A DNA stretch of 64,000 bases from SHXR01 sp046160305. GTDB taxonomy: Bacteria; Pseudomonadota; Gammaproteobacteria; Burkholderiales; SG8-39. The notes below the pieces were generated by a model that saw nothing but the letters and a program-made list of their open reading frames with translations, had not been told where the DNA came from and made no database searches. Shown here piece by piece: positions 33,401 to 41,408 of this stretch. A program made the translations under genes and the position numbers. How positions within the stretch are numbered: the stretch's first letter is position 1; every line of letters begins with the position of its first letter. The stretch is taken from assembly GCA_046160305.1 (NCBI GenBank), contig JBJXGX010000078.1, forward strand, positions 62,001-126,000. The letters run 5' to 3'.

Positions 33401-35995
33401 TTCCCGCTTCAAGTGTGGGACGCGAATCAATTCGAAGCGCTCTCTGCACCACCTGATGAGGACATGCCGGTTGTCTCTGGTGAGCAACCCGTTGAAATAC
33501 CTCGCCTGTTTGAACGTGTTGCCGAGTCCCCGGATGATTCGCCACGCGTCTTTGCCCCGATTCCACCCGCCAGCCCGATCCGGCTCGCGGATGTCCTGGT
33601 TCGCGACGACGTGGATGCCGAGGTTTTCGAATTGTTTGCCGCCGAGGCCCAGGAATTGCTGCCTGCGATCGCAGGATCGATTCGCGCCTGGCGCGCCGCG
33701 CCCGAACACGCCGATATCGGGCATCAGCTCCAGCGGCTGTTGCATACCCTCAAGGGCAGCGGACGCATGGCGGGTGCCATGCATATGGGCGAGCTGCTGC
33801 ACGACATGGAGAATCGGGTCGAGAATGCCGTGTTGCTCTCGCCCCTGCCGCTCTCGTTCTTCGACGATCTGGAAGTCCAATACGACGCAGTCGGCGCGCT
33901 CTTCGAGCGACTCCAGGGCGGTGATCCGGTTATTTCGCCCGCCGTGCAGGCGCGTCTTCACGCCGTACCGACCGTGGTTCGCGACATGGTCGACGCGCCG
34001 TTTGGCGCCGAGTCGGGTGATTCCGATCAACAACGACTAGCGGATGCGGACGCTCCGCCCGATGACCCCTTCGTGCAATTCGAATCGACCGAGGGGCAGG
34101 CCATTGCCCCGGCGATTGCTGCGGAACCTGAACGCGTCGCTTTGCTGCGTGTGCGCGCGGACGCGATCGACCGGTTGGTGAATCAAGCGGGCGAAGTCGC
34201 AATTGCCCGCAGCCGCATCGAGGGTGAAGTCAAGGGGCTGAAGGCGACGCTGTCAGAGCTGACCGAGAACATCAGCCGGCTTCGAAGCCAGTTGCGCGAA
34301 ATCGAGATCCAGGCGGAGACGCAGATTCAATCGAAGATGGTTCAGTCCTCGGAAAAGGACCGGCAGTTCGATCCTCTCGAATTCGACCGTTACACGCGCT
34401 TTCAGGAACTCACGCGCATGATGGCGGAGAGCGTAAGTGACGTCGCCGCGGTGCATCAGAGCATCACCCGCTCACTCGATGAAACGGATGCCGCACTGCT
34501 TGCCCAGTCGCGCCTGTCGCGAGAACTCCAGCAGGACTTGCTCCGCGTTCGGATGGTGCCTTTCAAGAACCTGTCGGAACGCTTATATCGCATCGTTCGC
34601 CAGGCGGCCAAGGATGCGGGCAAGCGCGCGACGCTCGATATTCGAGGCAGTCAGGTCGAGATCGATCGAAGTGTACTTGAGCGCATTACCGCGCCGTTCG
34701 AGCACATGCTCCGCAATGCGATCGCGCATGGCATCGAATCGCCAACAACGCGCATTGCGGCCGGAAAAATGGAGGTCGGAGAAATCCGCATCGAGATCCG
34801 ACAAGAAGGCAACGAGGTCATGATGGCCGTCGCGGACGATGGCGGCGGAATCGACCTGGATCGCATCCGCACCAAGGCGATCGAGCGCGGCCTGGTTAAA
34901 GCGGACGGACAGGTTACCGAAGCGGAGCTTACCGATCTCATCTTCCTGCCGGGATTCACCACGGCCACGGAGATCACCCAGCTCGCCGGACGCGGAATCG
35001 GGATGGACGTCGTCAAAAGCGAAATCGTCGCCTTGGGTGGGCGCGTCGAAGTCACGACCGATCGCGGCAAGGGTGCGCGTTTCATCGTCTTTCTGCCGCT
35101 CACCCTCGCCGTGACCCAGGCGATTGTGATTCAGGCCGGCGCCGCGAAGTATGCGATCCCCGGGCTTCTCATCGAGCAGGTACGAAAAGTCCGGGCTGAT
35201 GAGCTGGCCGAGGCCTATCGAACAGGCGTCGCGGTTTGGCAGAATCGACGAGCGCCCTTTCACTATCTGCCACGCCTTCTCGGCGACAACCAAAGCCCTC
35301 CCGAAGCCAAGCGGCTGGCATGGGTCATCTTCGTGCGAAGCGGTTCGGCCCTCGTCGCCGTCCAGGTTGACGAAATCATCGGGAATCAAGAGATTGTCGT
35401 CAAGAATACCGGGCCGTTGCTTGCGCGCGTGACGGGCATAACCGGGGCGACGGTGCTCGGGTCAGGCGAGATCGTACTCATTCTCAATCCAGTCGTTGTC
35501 GCCGTCAAAGAACTCGCGGTAGACGCCGATGCCCCGCTGGTGCCGGTTGCAGTGCATCAGCCGGCGGCGCTGGCGATGGACCCGATCGTGATGATCGTCG
35601 ACGATTCGTTGACGGTTCGTAAGATCACCGGACGCCTGTTGTCGCGTGCGGGTTACCACGTCGTGACCGCACGTGATGGGGTCGATGCCATCGAGCAGCT
35701 GGACGAACTCGTGCCCGATGTGATGGTGATCGACATTGAAATGCCCCGCATGGACGGATTCGACCTGACGCGGCATATCCGAGCGCGCGCCACGCTCAAG
35801 CATCTGCCGATCGTGATGGTTACGTCTCGAACCGCCGACAAGCATCGCACCTTCGCGATGGAAATCGGCGTCAACGCCTTTCTCGGCAAGCCGTACCGCG
35901 ACGAAGAGCTACTAAACACCGTCGCGGGCTATCTCAGCGACAAGGCGCGCAGTCTCCACGCTGCGTATTTAGTGGCGGCGAAACAGGCGCACTGA
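30437..35995 (+). CDS. chpA: Multi-domain hybrid histidine kinase ChpA/PilL
   Basis: A 1852-residue CheA-type kinase of the twitching system. The N-terminal region resembles FimL/Hpt with H54 in HQVHGAL. Three clear phosphotransfer sites follow: H717 (FHTLKGSGRM), H848 (AHTLAGVCGS) and H1103 (LHTLKGSGRM). A dimerisation domain begins near residue 1237; the ATP-binding domain has the N-box N1427 (LRNAIAHGIE) and the G loops DDGGGIDLDRI and GRGIGMDVVKSEI. A CheW-like domain (about 1560-1690) and a C-terminal receiver (1715-1840, D1766 in VIDIEMPRMDG) end it. The Pseudomonas protein (about 2480 residues) has more phosphotransfer modules. ChpB/PilK-type methylation genes are absent nearby. Confidence 0.95.
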   Translation: MASTGEFDIGPLTWVKGEIDQALTRAVAALRASVAHPDDLTQIHHCQTHFHQVHGALQIVGLDGVAKFSEEIEGLLADVGDGTAQPTAPDVAERCIGAISTYLDQLLAGQPNQPLKLFSVYREVVVERGRPAPHPTDLYFPGPAHRRERSTRGPIHGVDRSQTLRTERSRFMRGFLRWLRKDRDGMREMQLAVAGINTAESDSAAREYWSAASTLLDGISSGAMPDEAGVPRLCNRIERQIKRLIDGAPGVAERLLREVLYHTACAEPITEGLRTAQENYGLIGTVPISFDLQANDSSLLPRLRGMREAVLAAKSAWMKYTAGHIHSIEPFTEQVTHMRDRSEPLGRLELTRLIDELLVLANRLAPSLSAPSESMSLEVATALLFTEDAIERFSTLPSEFALQCKAMTARLRNAREDGPAQFVPASQLLDEISRQAQERIAIAQLMGEIQTNLREIEAGLDAYFRDQGRRTELPRLERPISQIIGAFRILNDDQAARALTECARRIRDFAGATYVPTEIEFDNLAATLSGLGFYVSGLQHGKADFNAAMRPIPPVRRAEPAPSESTTVEVQLEQQIRDTQNLVEAWHASPDDPSRKEDLRQHVESLQHDASLTADSNLEMRAQEALSLLSKHDVMPVQSDIAEALAGLTPIDVGTTEPSAEVQRLADAPREVIDAELLDVYIEEAGEVIETIDEYLELARIQPAVIEHLRTIRRGFHTLKGSGRMVGLTSISEAAWAVEKVMNACLEDERPANSAVFELVADGRDLFAAAVAALKGNKPLPDEAPIIAKAAAIDAGDTAVVIGRRRLTPGLFQIFLGEAHAHIDALHAMQGSIEAGHPVTEEDLRPAHTLAGVCGSVGFGAIRDVASALEVALEGLKGSAVDATMRATIGEAIASLDQMVQAVAARDEPGATPELVLRLQQFRDELGVAASAPHSIYRDDPIDIIEQGSEEDLPETTDEGLGDFSQPVPATSLDFADSPDDATADHDDFPLQVWDANQFEALSAPPDEDMPVVSGEQPVEIPRLFERVAESPDDSPRVFAPIPPASPIRLADVLVRDDVDAEVFELFAAEAQELLPAIAGSIRAWRAAPEHADIGHQLQRLLHTLKGSGRMAGAMHMGELLHDMENRVENAVLLSPLPLSFFDDLEVQYDAVGALFERLQGGDPVISPAVQARLHAVPTVVRDMVDAPFGAESGDSDQQRLADADAPPDDPFVQFESTEGQAIAPAIAAEPERVALLRVRADAIDRLVNQAGEVAIARSRIEGEVKGLKATLSELTENISRLRSQLREIEIQAETQIQSKMVQSSEKDRQFDPLEFDRYTRFQELTRMMAESVSDVAAVHQSITRSLDETDAALLAQSRLSRELQQDLLRVRMVPFKNLSERLYRIVRQAAKDAGKRATLDIRGSQVEIDRSVLERITAPFEHMLRNAIAHGIESPTTRIAAGKMEVGEIRIEIRQEGNEVMMAVADDGGGIDLDRIRTKAIERGLVKADGQVTEAELTDLIFLPGFTTATEITQLAGRGIGMDVVKSEIVALGGRVEVTTDRGKGARFIVFLPLTLAVTQAIVIQAGAAKYAIPGLLIEQVRKVRADELAEAYRTGVAVWQNRRAPFHYLPRLLGDNQSPPEAKRLAWVIFVRSGSALVAVQVDEIIGNQEIVVKNTGPLLARVTGITGATVLGSGEIVLILNPVVVAVKELAVDADAPLVPVAVHQPAALAMDPIVMIVDDSLTVRKITGRLLSRAGYHVVTARDGVDAIEQLDELVPDVMVIDIEMPRMDGFDLTRHIRARATLKHLPIVMVTSRTADKHRTFAMEIGVNAFLGKPYRDEELLNTVAGYLSDKARSLHAAYLVAAKQAH

Positions 35996-36113
35996 GCGGC
36001 TGTTGGCACCGGGATAACCGCATCCGACAAAGACATCGTCCGAACTGACTACGCGGCACCGCCCGCGCGGCTGGCGCGTTGCCAAGCCATTCACTGCCCG
36101 GGATCGCCCGGTG

Positions 36114-36119
36114 TAGAAT
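36114..36119 (+). promoter_or_regulatory. Candidate -10 element very close to the yqgE start
   Basis: TAGAAT (5 of 6 consensus) ends six bases before the yqgE GTG, so a transcript from it would begin at or next to the start codon and be leaderless. The -35 region (36091-36096, TCACTG) is poor. Confidence 0.3.
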
Positions 36120-36125
36120 CGCAAC

Positions 36126-36686
36126 GTGTCCAGCGTCGATCTAACCGACCATTTCCTGATCGCCATGCCAAGCATGGTCGATCGGAATTTTGCGCGCTCA
36201 CTCACCTTCATCTGCGAGCACAACGATCAGGGCGCGATCGGGATCGTCGTGAATCGCCCGATCGACATGACGCTCGCAACGCTGTTCGAGCGGGTCAAGA
36301 TTCCCCTTTCGGAAAACTCGTTCAGTGGGTTGCCGGTCTACTTCGGCGGGCCCGTCCAGACCGATCGTGGCTTCGTCCTGCATCAGCCAAGCGGTGAGTG
36401 GAAGTCCACCCTCAAGGTGAAAGACCGGCTTGGTCTCACCACATCGCGGGACATTCTGGAAGCCGTGAGCGCCGGTCGCGGTCCGTCGCGATTGTTCGTG
36501 TCCTTGGGATACGCGGGTTGGACGGCCGGGCAACTCGAACATGAGCTCTCGCAAAACGCTTGGTTGACTGTTCCAGCGGATGATTCGATCGTATTTGATC
36601 TGCCTGCGGAAGAGCGGTTGGCGGCGGCGATGGAGCTCCTCGGTGTGGATTTCGCGAGACTCCATAACGTCGCGGGACACGCTTAG
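36126..36686 (+). CDS. yqgE: YqgE/AlgH family protein
   Basis: A 186-residue protein of the YqgE/AlgH (DUF179) family with the typical N-terminus LTDHFLIAMPSM, the EHNDQGAIGIVVNRP segment and VYFGGPVQTDRGFVLH. The molecular function of the family is not settled; AlgH was linked to alginate control in Pseudomonas, and the gene is usually next to yqgF/ruvX as it is here (18-base gap). Start is GTG at 36126; no ribosome site is visible upstream. Confidence 0.93.
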   Translation: MSSVDLTDHFLIAMPSMVDRNFARSLTFICEHNDQGAIGIVVNRPIDMTLATLFERVKIPLSENSFSGLPVYFGGPVQTDRGFVLHQPSGEWKSTLKVKDRLGLTTSRDILEAVSAGRGPSRLFVSLGYAGWTAGQLEHELSQNAWLTVPADDSIVFDLPAEERLAAAMELLGVDFARLHNVAGHA

Positions 36687-36704
36687 ATCGCGCCTGGGTT
36701 TCGC

Positions 36705-37175
36705 ATGCCATCCACGAAGCCAAGCCCCGCGCGTCCAGGCGAGGGGGCGATTCGGAGCGCGTCCACGGTCCTTGCTTTCGACTTTGGGGAGCGCTTCGTC
36801 GGCGTCGCGGTGGGTGACGACGAGACGCGTTCGGCGCATCCGCTGACGACGATAGAATCACGTTCCGGACCCGATCGGTTCGCGCAAATCCAACGGCTGA
36901 TCGAGGAATGGCGACCCGGTCGGCTAGTGGTCGGTGAGCCGGTATCGATGGATGGCTCCCGCCACGCGATTACCGAGCGCGCGGATCGGTTCGCGCGTCA
37001 ACTTGGCGGCCGGTTCGGCTTGCCGGTGCATCGCGCGGATGAGCGGCTTACTTCGATTGAAGCACAGGAGGAGCTGTCGAAGATGGGCCGTGGCGGTAAG
37101 TCCGACAAGATGCTTCTCCACCCGATGGCTGCGTGTTTGATTCTCGAGGCGTATTTCAATGAGCAACCTACCTGA
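36705..37175 (+). CDS. ruvX: Holliday junction resolvase-like RuvX/YqgF
   Basis: A 156-residue RNase H-fold protein. Metal-binding residues appear in LAFDFGERFVGVAVGDD, and the later DERLTSIEAQE and GRGGKSDKMLLHPMAA blocks are those of YqgF. In E. coli it takes part in 16S rRNA 5' end processing; a resolvase role is by fold similarity. It overlaps pyrR by 17 bases, so translation is probably coupled. The yqgE-yqgF-pyrR-pyrB order is common in gamma- and betaproteobacteria. Confidence 0.93.
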   Translation: MPSTKPSPARPGEGAIRSASTVLAFDFGERFVGVAVGDDETRSAHPLTTIESRSGPDRFAQIQRLIEEWRPGRLVVGEPVSMDGSRHAITERADRFARQLGGRFGLPVHRADERLTSIEAQEELSKMGRGGKSDKMLLHPMAACLILEAYFNEQPT

Positions 37176-37671
37176 CGCCGACGTGCTGATCGCGGCGCTG
37201 GTCGCAAGGCTGAAGCCCATCGTCACGAAGGAAACCGGGATGATCGGCATCGTAACCGGCGGAGCCTGGCTGGCGGAGCGGCTACACAGCGAGCTTGGAC
37301 TGCAGGTGCCGCTTGGCCGAATCGATATTTCTTTTTATCGCGACGATTTCTCGAGCTCGGGCCTGCACGCATCGGTCAAGCCGAGCCAGGTACCGTTTAA
37401 CGTCGACGATCGAGAGCTTCTCTTGGTGGATGACGTTCTCTATACCGGACGCACCACGCGCGCCGCGCTGAACGAAATCTTCGACTACGGTCGACCGAAG
37501 TCCGTGCGGCTGGTCGTGCTGGCGGATCGCGACGAGCGGCAATTGCCAATCGCCGCGCAATTCGTGGGCGCGGTCATCAAAGTTCCGGCCGGAAAAAAGC
37601 TGCAACTGGAGCGCGATGCGGCCGGCAAGCTTTCCTTGCGACTGAATTCCCCGAAAGTCCTCGATGCGTAA
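37159..37671 (+). CDS. pyrR: PyrR-type bifunctional regulator/uracil phosphoribosyltransferase
   Basis: A 170-residue type I phosphoribosyltransferase with the PRPP loop LLLVDDVLYTGRTTRAAL. In Bacillus PyrR attenuates pyr mRNA; in Gram-negatives its RNA-binding role is unproven and it may act mainly in uracil salvage. The start lies inside yqgF with a GAGGCG ribosome site. It overlaps pyrB by eight bases. No attenuator-like RNA structure was noticed before pyrB, which leaves no leader space in any case. Confidence 0.9.
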   Translation: MSNLPDADVLIAALVARLKPIVTKETGMIGIVTGGAWLAERLHSELGLQVPLGRIDISFYRDDFSSSGLHASVKPSQVPFNVDDRELLLVDDVLYTGRTTRAALNEIFDYGRPKSVRLVVLADRDERQLPIAAQFVGAVIKVPAGKKLQLERDAAGKLSLRLNSPKVLDA

Positions 37672-38611
37672 TCCGCAATTGAACGCCAACGGCGAACTCA
37701 CCCACCTGCTTACGATCGAGGGGCTGCCGCGCGAAATCCTCACCAGCATCCTGGACACGGCGAGTTCGTTCATCGGCGTGGCGGAACGCGATGTCAAGAA
37801 AGTTCCGCTCTTGCGCGGCAAGTCGGTGTTCAATCTTTTCTTCGAGTCGTCCACGCGCACGCGTACCACCTTTGAGATCGCGGCCAAGCGATTGTCCGCC
37901 GATGTCGTCAATCTCAATATCGGCACCTCTTCCCAATCCAAAGGGGAAAGCCTGCTTGACACGATCGACAACCTCGCGGCGATGAACGCGGATCTGTTTG
38001 TCGTGCGCCATGCGCAGTCGGGCGCCGCGCACATGATCGCACGCCATCTGGCACCCCATTTTCATGTGATCAACGCCGGGGACGGACGCCACGCGCATCC
38101 AACCCAGGGTCTGCTCGACGCGTACACGATCCGCCATTTCAAGAAGGACTTTACGCATCTGAGTGTCGCCATCGTCGGCGACATTCTGCATTCGCGCGTC
38201 GCGCGTTCGCTGATCCATGCGTTGAATACGCTTGGGACGACGGACGTGCGCGCAATCGGGCCGGAAACCCTCATGCCGGTTGGCGTCGAACAGCTCGGCG
38301 TTCGCGTCTATCGCGACATGAAAGAAGGATTGCGGGATTGCGACGTCGTGGTCATGTTGCGTCTGCAGAACGAACGCATGCGAGGTCCGTTGCTCCCTTC
38401 GGCGCAAGAGTTTTTCAAGACCTTCGGACTGACGCCGGAGAAACTCGCGTTGGCCAAGCCCGATGCGATCGTCATGCATCCTGGCCCGATGAATCGCGGC
38501 GTGGAAATCGACTCCAGCGTCGCCGACGGGCCGCAATCGGTCATTCTCCAGCAGGTGACGTTCGGTATTGCCGTGCGCATGGCGGTAATGTCGATCGTTG
38601 CGAGTCACTAG
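37664..38611 (+). CDS. pyrB: Aspartate carbamoyltransferase, catalytic subunit PyrB
   Basis: A 315-residue transcarbamylase that makes N-carbamoyl-L-aspartate, the committed step of pyrimidine synthesis. It carries the carbamoyl phosphate loop FFESSTRTRTTFE, the mobile loop QSKGESLLDT, HPTQGLLDAYTI, and the closing HPGPMNRGVEI. It overlaps pyrR and is followed after 13 bases by a dihydroorotase-like gene without metal ligands. No pyrI regulatory gene is present, so this looks like the class A assembly in which PyrB pairs with an inactive PyrC'. Confidence 0.96.
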   Translation: MRNPQLNANGELTHLLTIEGLPREILTSILDTASSFIGVAERDVKKVPLLRGKSVFNLFFESSTRTRTTFEIAAKRLSADVVNLNIGTSSQSKGESLLDTIDNLAAMNADLFVVRHAQSGAAHMIARHLAPHFHVINAGDGRHAHPTQGLLDAYTIRHFKKDFTHLSVAIVGDILHSRVARSLIHALNTLGTTDVRAIGPETLMPVGVEQLGVRVYRDMKEGLRDCDVVVMLRLQNERMRGPLLPSAQEFFKTFGLTPEKLALAKPDAIVMHPGPMNRGVEIDSSVADGPQSVILQQVTFGIAVRMAVMSIVASH

Positions 38612-38624
38612 GGCTATCCAGACC

Positions 38625-39902
38625 ATGCGTGTCGCAATATGTGATGGACTGATCGTCGACCCGGTAAGCGGCGTCGAGCGACAGGGCGGCGTGTTCGTCG
38701 ACAACGAACGCATCGTGGCCGTGGGTCAATCGCCTGCGGGATTCAAGGCCGATCGGACCATCGACGCGCGCGGCATGATCGTCGCGCCGGGTCTGGTCGA
38801 TCTTGCGGCCAGACTGCGCGAGCCCGGATTCGAATACAAGGCGACCCTCGCATCGGAGCTGCAAGCGGCCGTCGCCGGGGGCGTCACGACACTCGTATGC
38901 CCGCCCGATACGGATCCGCCGCTCGATGAGCCGGGTCTGGTGGAAATGCTTACGCGTCGCGCGATGAACTTGAGTCTTGCGCATGTGCATCCGCTCGGCG
39001 CCCTCACCGCCAAGCTCGAAGGTGAGGGTCTGGCCGAGATGACGGTGCTGGCGGAAGCCGGTTGCGTGGCATTTTCCCAAGGCGACGTTCCGCTGGTCGA
39101 TACGCTGCTGATGTGGCGCGCGCTCCAGTACGCGGCCACTTTCAATTACGCGGTATGGCTGCGCCCGCAGGACTCGTTCCTCGCCAAGAACGGCGTCGCG
39201 CATGACGGTGAGGTCGCGACCCGATTGGGCTTGCCGGGTATCCCGACGATCGCCGAGACGATCGCGTTGACGACGATTCTCCGCCTGGTGCGCGAGTCGA
39301 AGGCACGGGTACACATTTGCCGGATATCGTCCGCTGAAAGTGTCGATCTCATTCGCGCCGCAAAGCAAGGCGGATTGCAGATCACCTGCGACGTCGGCGC
39401 GCATCATCTGCACTTCACCGATGCCGACATCGGGTATTTCGACTCGCACTTTCACGTCGTGCCGCCGTTTCGCACCCAACGCGACCGCGATGCACTTTGT
39501 GCCGGCCTTGCCGATGGAACGATCGATGCACTTTGCTCCGATCACACACCGGTCGATGAAGACGCCAAGCAAATCCCGTTCGGTGAGTCCGAGGCCGGCG
39601 CAACCGGGCTTGAGTTGCTGCTCCCCCTCACGCTCAAGTGGGCGCGGGAAGCAAAGCTGCCCATGCACCGCGCACTGGCGGCGATCACTTGCGCACCGGC
39701 GCGCGTGTTGGGCATCGAGGCGGGCACATTGAATGTCGGTGCCCGTGCCGACATCTGTGTGTTCGATCCCGAAGCGAAGGTACGCATCTCGCCCCAGACC
39801 TTGCGCAGCCAAGGTAAGAACACACCGTTCCTTGGCACCGAGCTTGCGGGCATCGTGCGCTTCACCCTGGTGAACGGCGCAACGGTTTTCTCGGGGAGCT
39901 GA
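38625..39902 (+). CDS. pyrC: Dihydroorotase-like protein PyrC' (probably inactive subunit)
   Basis: A 425-residue amidohydrolase-fold protein of the PyrC type. Active dihydroorotases bind zinc through D-x-H-x-H; here the place reads DLAARLREPG, so both histidines are replaced (A61 and R63). The carboxylated lysine region is also changed. Related PyrC' proteins in Pseudomonas lack activity but are needed to assemble PyrB dodecamers; I infer the same task. I use the ATG at 38625; a TTG at 38598 would overlap pyrB. A separate active dihydroorotase should then be elsewhere in the genome. Confidence 0.88.
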   Translation: MRVAICDGLIVDPVSGVERQGGVFVDNERIVAVGQSPAGFKADRTIDARGMIVAPGLVDLAARLREPGFEYKATLASELQAAVAGGVTTLVCPPDTDPPLDEPGLVEMLTRRAMNLSLAHVHPLGALTAKLEGEGLAEMTVLAEAGCVAFSQGDVPLVDTLLMWRALQYAATFNYAVWLRPQDSFLAKNGVAHDGEVATRLGLPGIPTIAETIALTTILRLVRESKARVHICRISSAESVDLIRAAKQGGLQITCDVGAHHLHFTDADIGYFDSHFHVVPPFRTQRDRDALCAGLADGTIDALCSDHTPVDEDAKQIPFGESEAGATGLELLLPLTLKWAREAKLPMHRALAAITCAPARVLGIEAGTLNVGARADICVFDPEAKVRISPQTLRSQGKNTPFLGTELAGIVRFTLVNGATVFSGS

Positions 39903-39961
39903 CGCCGCCGGCGCGAGCGTCTGACTGCCGATGACGGTCGCGATGCAACGATTCTTGCTTG

Positions 39962-40516
39962 CTACAAGGCGGGGATCGACCGCCCAACGTGACTCAGTAC
40001 GATCAAGCCGACTTGGCAGGCGAGAATCACCAGAAGCGGCGATAGATCGAATCCGCCGATCGGTGGGATGAACCGGCGAAAGAATCCGTAGAACGGCCGC
40101 GTCAGGGCCGACAAGACAGGCGCAATCGGCGTGTAGGGGTTGACCCAGGACAGCACGAAGTCGATCAGTACGACCAGAATCAGAAGATGAATGCTGGCGC
40201 CGACGATGCCGATCGTCGAGTGAATGAGCCACTCGCCCATGGAAACGCTGCGGCCAGGAATGAACGCCTTCGTGATCGCTACCATGATGAGCTCGAGCAC
40301 GATCGCGAATACCAGGCTCGCGAAATCCATGCCGCGCAGGCCCGGTATCAATTTGCGCAGTGGCTGTACGCCCCAATCGGAAAACGCCAGCACGAACTGT
40401 CCCACCGGATTTCGAAACGGCGCGCGAAACGCCTGCATGTAGAAACGCAACAATGCAAGATAGACGATCAACCCGAGGACCGTCTCAACGAGCAAGGTTC
40501 CGATCTGGCCAAGCAT
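39962..40516 (-). CDS. yggT: YggT family membrane protein
   Basis: A 184-residue integral membrane protein with two similar halves, each with a YggT motif (FVLAFSDWGVQPLRKLIPGL and LSWVNPYTPIAPVLSALTRP followed by FIPPIGGFDLSPLL). The family is linked by co-occurrence with cell division and osmotic tolerance but has no agreed function. It lies three bases after proC and converges on pyrC'. The proC-yggT-yggS grouping is widely conserved. Confidence 0.9.
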   Translation of the reverse strand: MLGQIGTLLVETVLGLIVYLALLRFYMQAFRAPFRNPVGQFVLAFSDWGVQPLRKLIPGLRGMDFASLVFAIVLELIMVAITKAFIPGRSVSMGEWLIHSTIGIVGASIHLLILVVLIDFVLSWVNPYTPIAPVLSALTRPFYGFFRRFIPPIGGFDLSPLLVILACQVGLIVLSHVGRSIPAL

Positions 40517-40519
40517 GGT

Positions 40520-41335
40520 CTAGGCGTCCTTTCCGAACTGGTTGGCGAGCTCTCCCGCCCGCAGATTTGCTGCACGAATACCGCGTTGAATCGCTTCCTT
40601 GACGCGATCCCGCTCGAATGATGCGAGCGCCTGCTCGGTCGTGCCGCCTTTGGAGGTCACGCGCGCGCGCAATTCCGCGGGTGATTCGTCTGAACGGGCT
40701 GCAAGCTCGGTTGCGCCCCGGAACGTCTGCAAAGCCAAGGCACGCGCGGTGGCCGGCGTGAGCCCAAGCTCGATGGCAGCCTCTTGCATCGCTTCAATGA
40801 AATAGAACACATAGGCCGGGCCGCTGCCGGAAACCGCCGTTACCGGATCGAGCAGTGCCTCTGAATCGACCCAGACAAGTTTCCCGGCGGGGGCAAGAAT
40901 AATCTCCGCATCGGCCCGCCGCGCGGCATCGACCGTCGGCGCGGCATAGGCGGCGGTAATCCCCTCGCCGATCAGCGCCGGCGTATTCGGCATGCACCGC
41001 ACCAGCGCCGTGGCGCCGCCCAGCCAGCGCGATAGGTCGACCAACCGGATGCCCGCTGCGATCGTAAGAACAAGTGCATTGCCAAGATTGGCGCCGATCG
41101 CGATCGCAGCCTCACGCATCTGCTGCGGCTTCACCGCCATGACGACCACATCACCGAGCATCCCGAGTTCAGCCGCGGCGGCTGCGCATCGCACCCCAAA
41201 CTGCTCTAACAAGCGGGTACGGGCTGCCGCCAGCACTTCGATGGCTTGGATATTCGCTGCCAAAAAACCGCGACCGATCATCCCTCCGATCAGCGCGGTT
41301 GCCATGTTGCCACCGCCAACAAACGTCACCTTCAT
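40520..41335 (-). CDS. proC: Pyrroline-5-carboxylate reductase ProC
   Basis: A 271-residue enzyme for the last step of proline synthesis, reducing pyrroline-5-carboxylate with NAD(P)H. Recognised by the Rossmann start VTFVGGGNMATALIGGMIGRG, VMAVKPQQM, RCMPNTPALIGEGITA, and the C-terminal AVSGSGPAYVFYFIEAM and TSKGGTTEQAL blocks. It is followed by yggT and preceded by yggS with a 73-base gap. Confidence 0.96.
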   Translation of the reverse strand: MKVTFVGGGNMATALIGGMIGRGFLAANIQAIEVLAAARTRLLEQFGVRCAAAAAELGMLGDVVVMAVKPQQMREAAIAIGANLGNALVLTIAAGIRLVDLSRWLGGATALVRCMPNTPALIGEGITAAYAAPTVDAARRADAEIILAPAGKLVWVDSEALLDPVTAVSGSGPAYVFYFIEAMQEAAIELGLTPATARALALQTFRGATELAARSDESPAELRARVTSKGGTTEQALASFERDRVKEAIQRGIRAANLRAGELANQFGKDA

Positions 41336-41408
41336 CGATTCTTATCCTCGCTGTCCGATCCGACCGGCAAATTGGCGCGAGGCGCCCGGCCGCGCCTCGT
41401 ACGGATAG

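Noticed and set aside
32934..34040. Plus-strand open frame of 368 codons inside chpA in another frame
   Set aside because: Composition is Arg/Ser/Pro-rich as in out-of-frame GC-rich DNA; the chpA frame here carries Hpt motifs.
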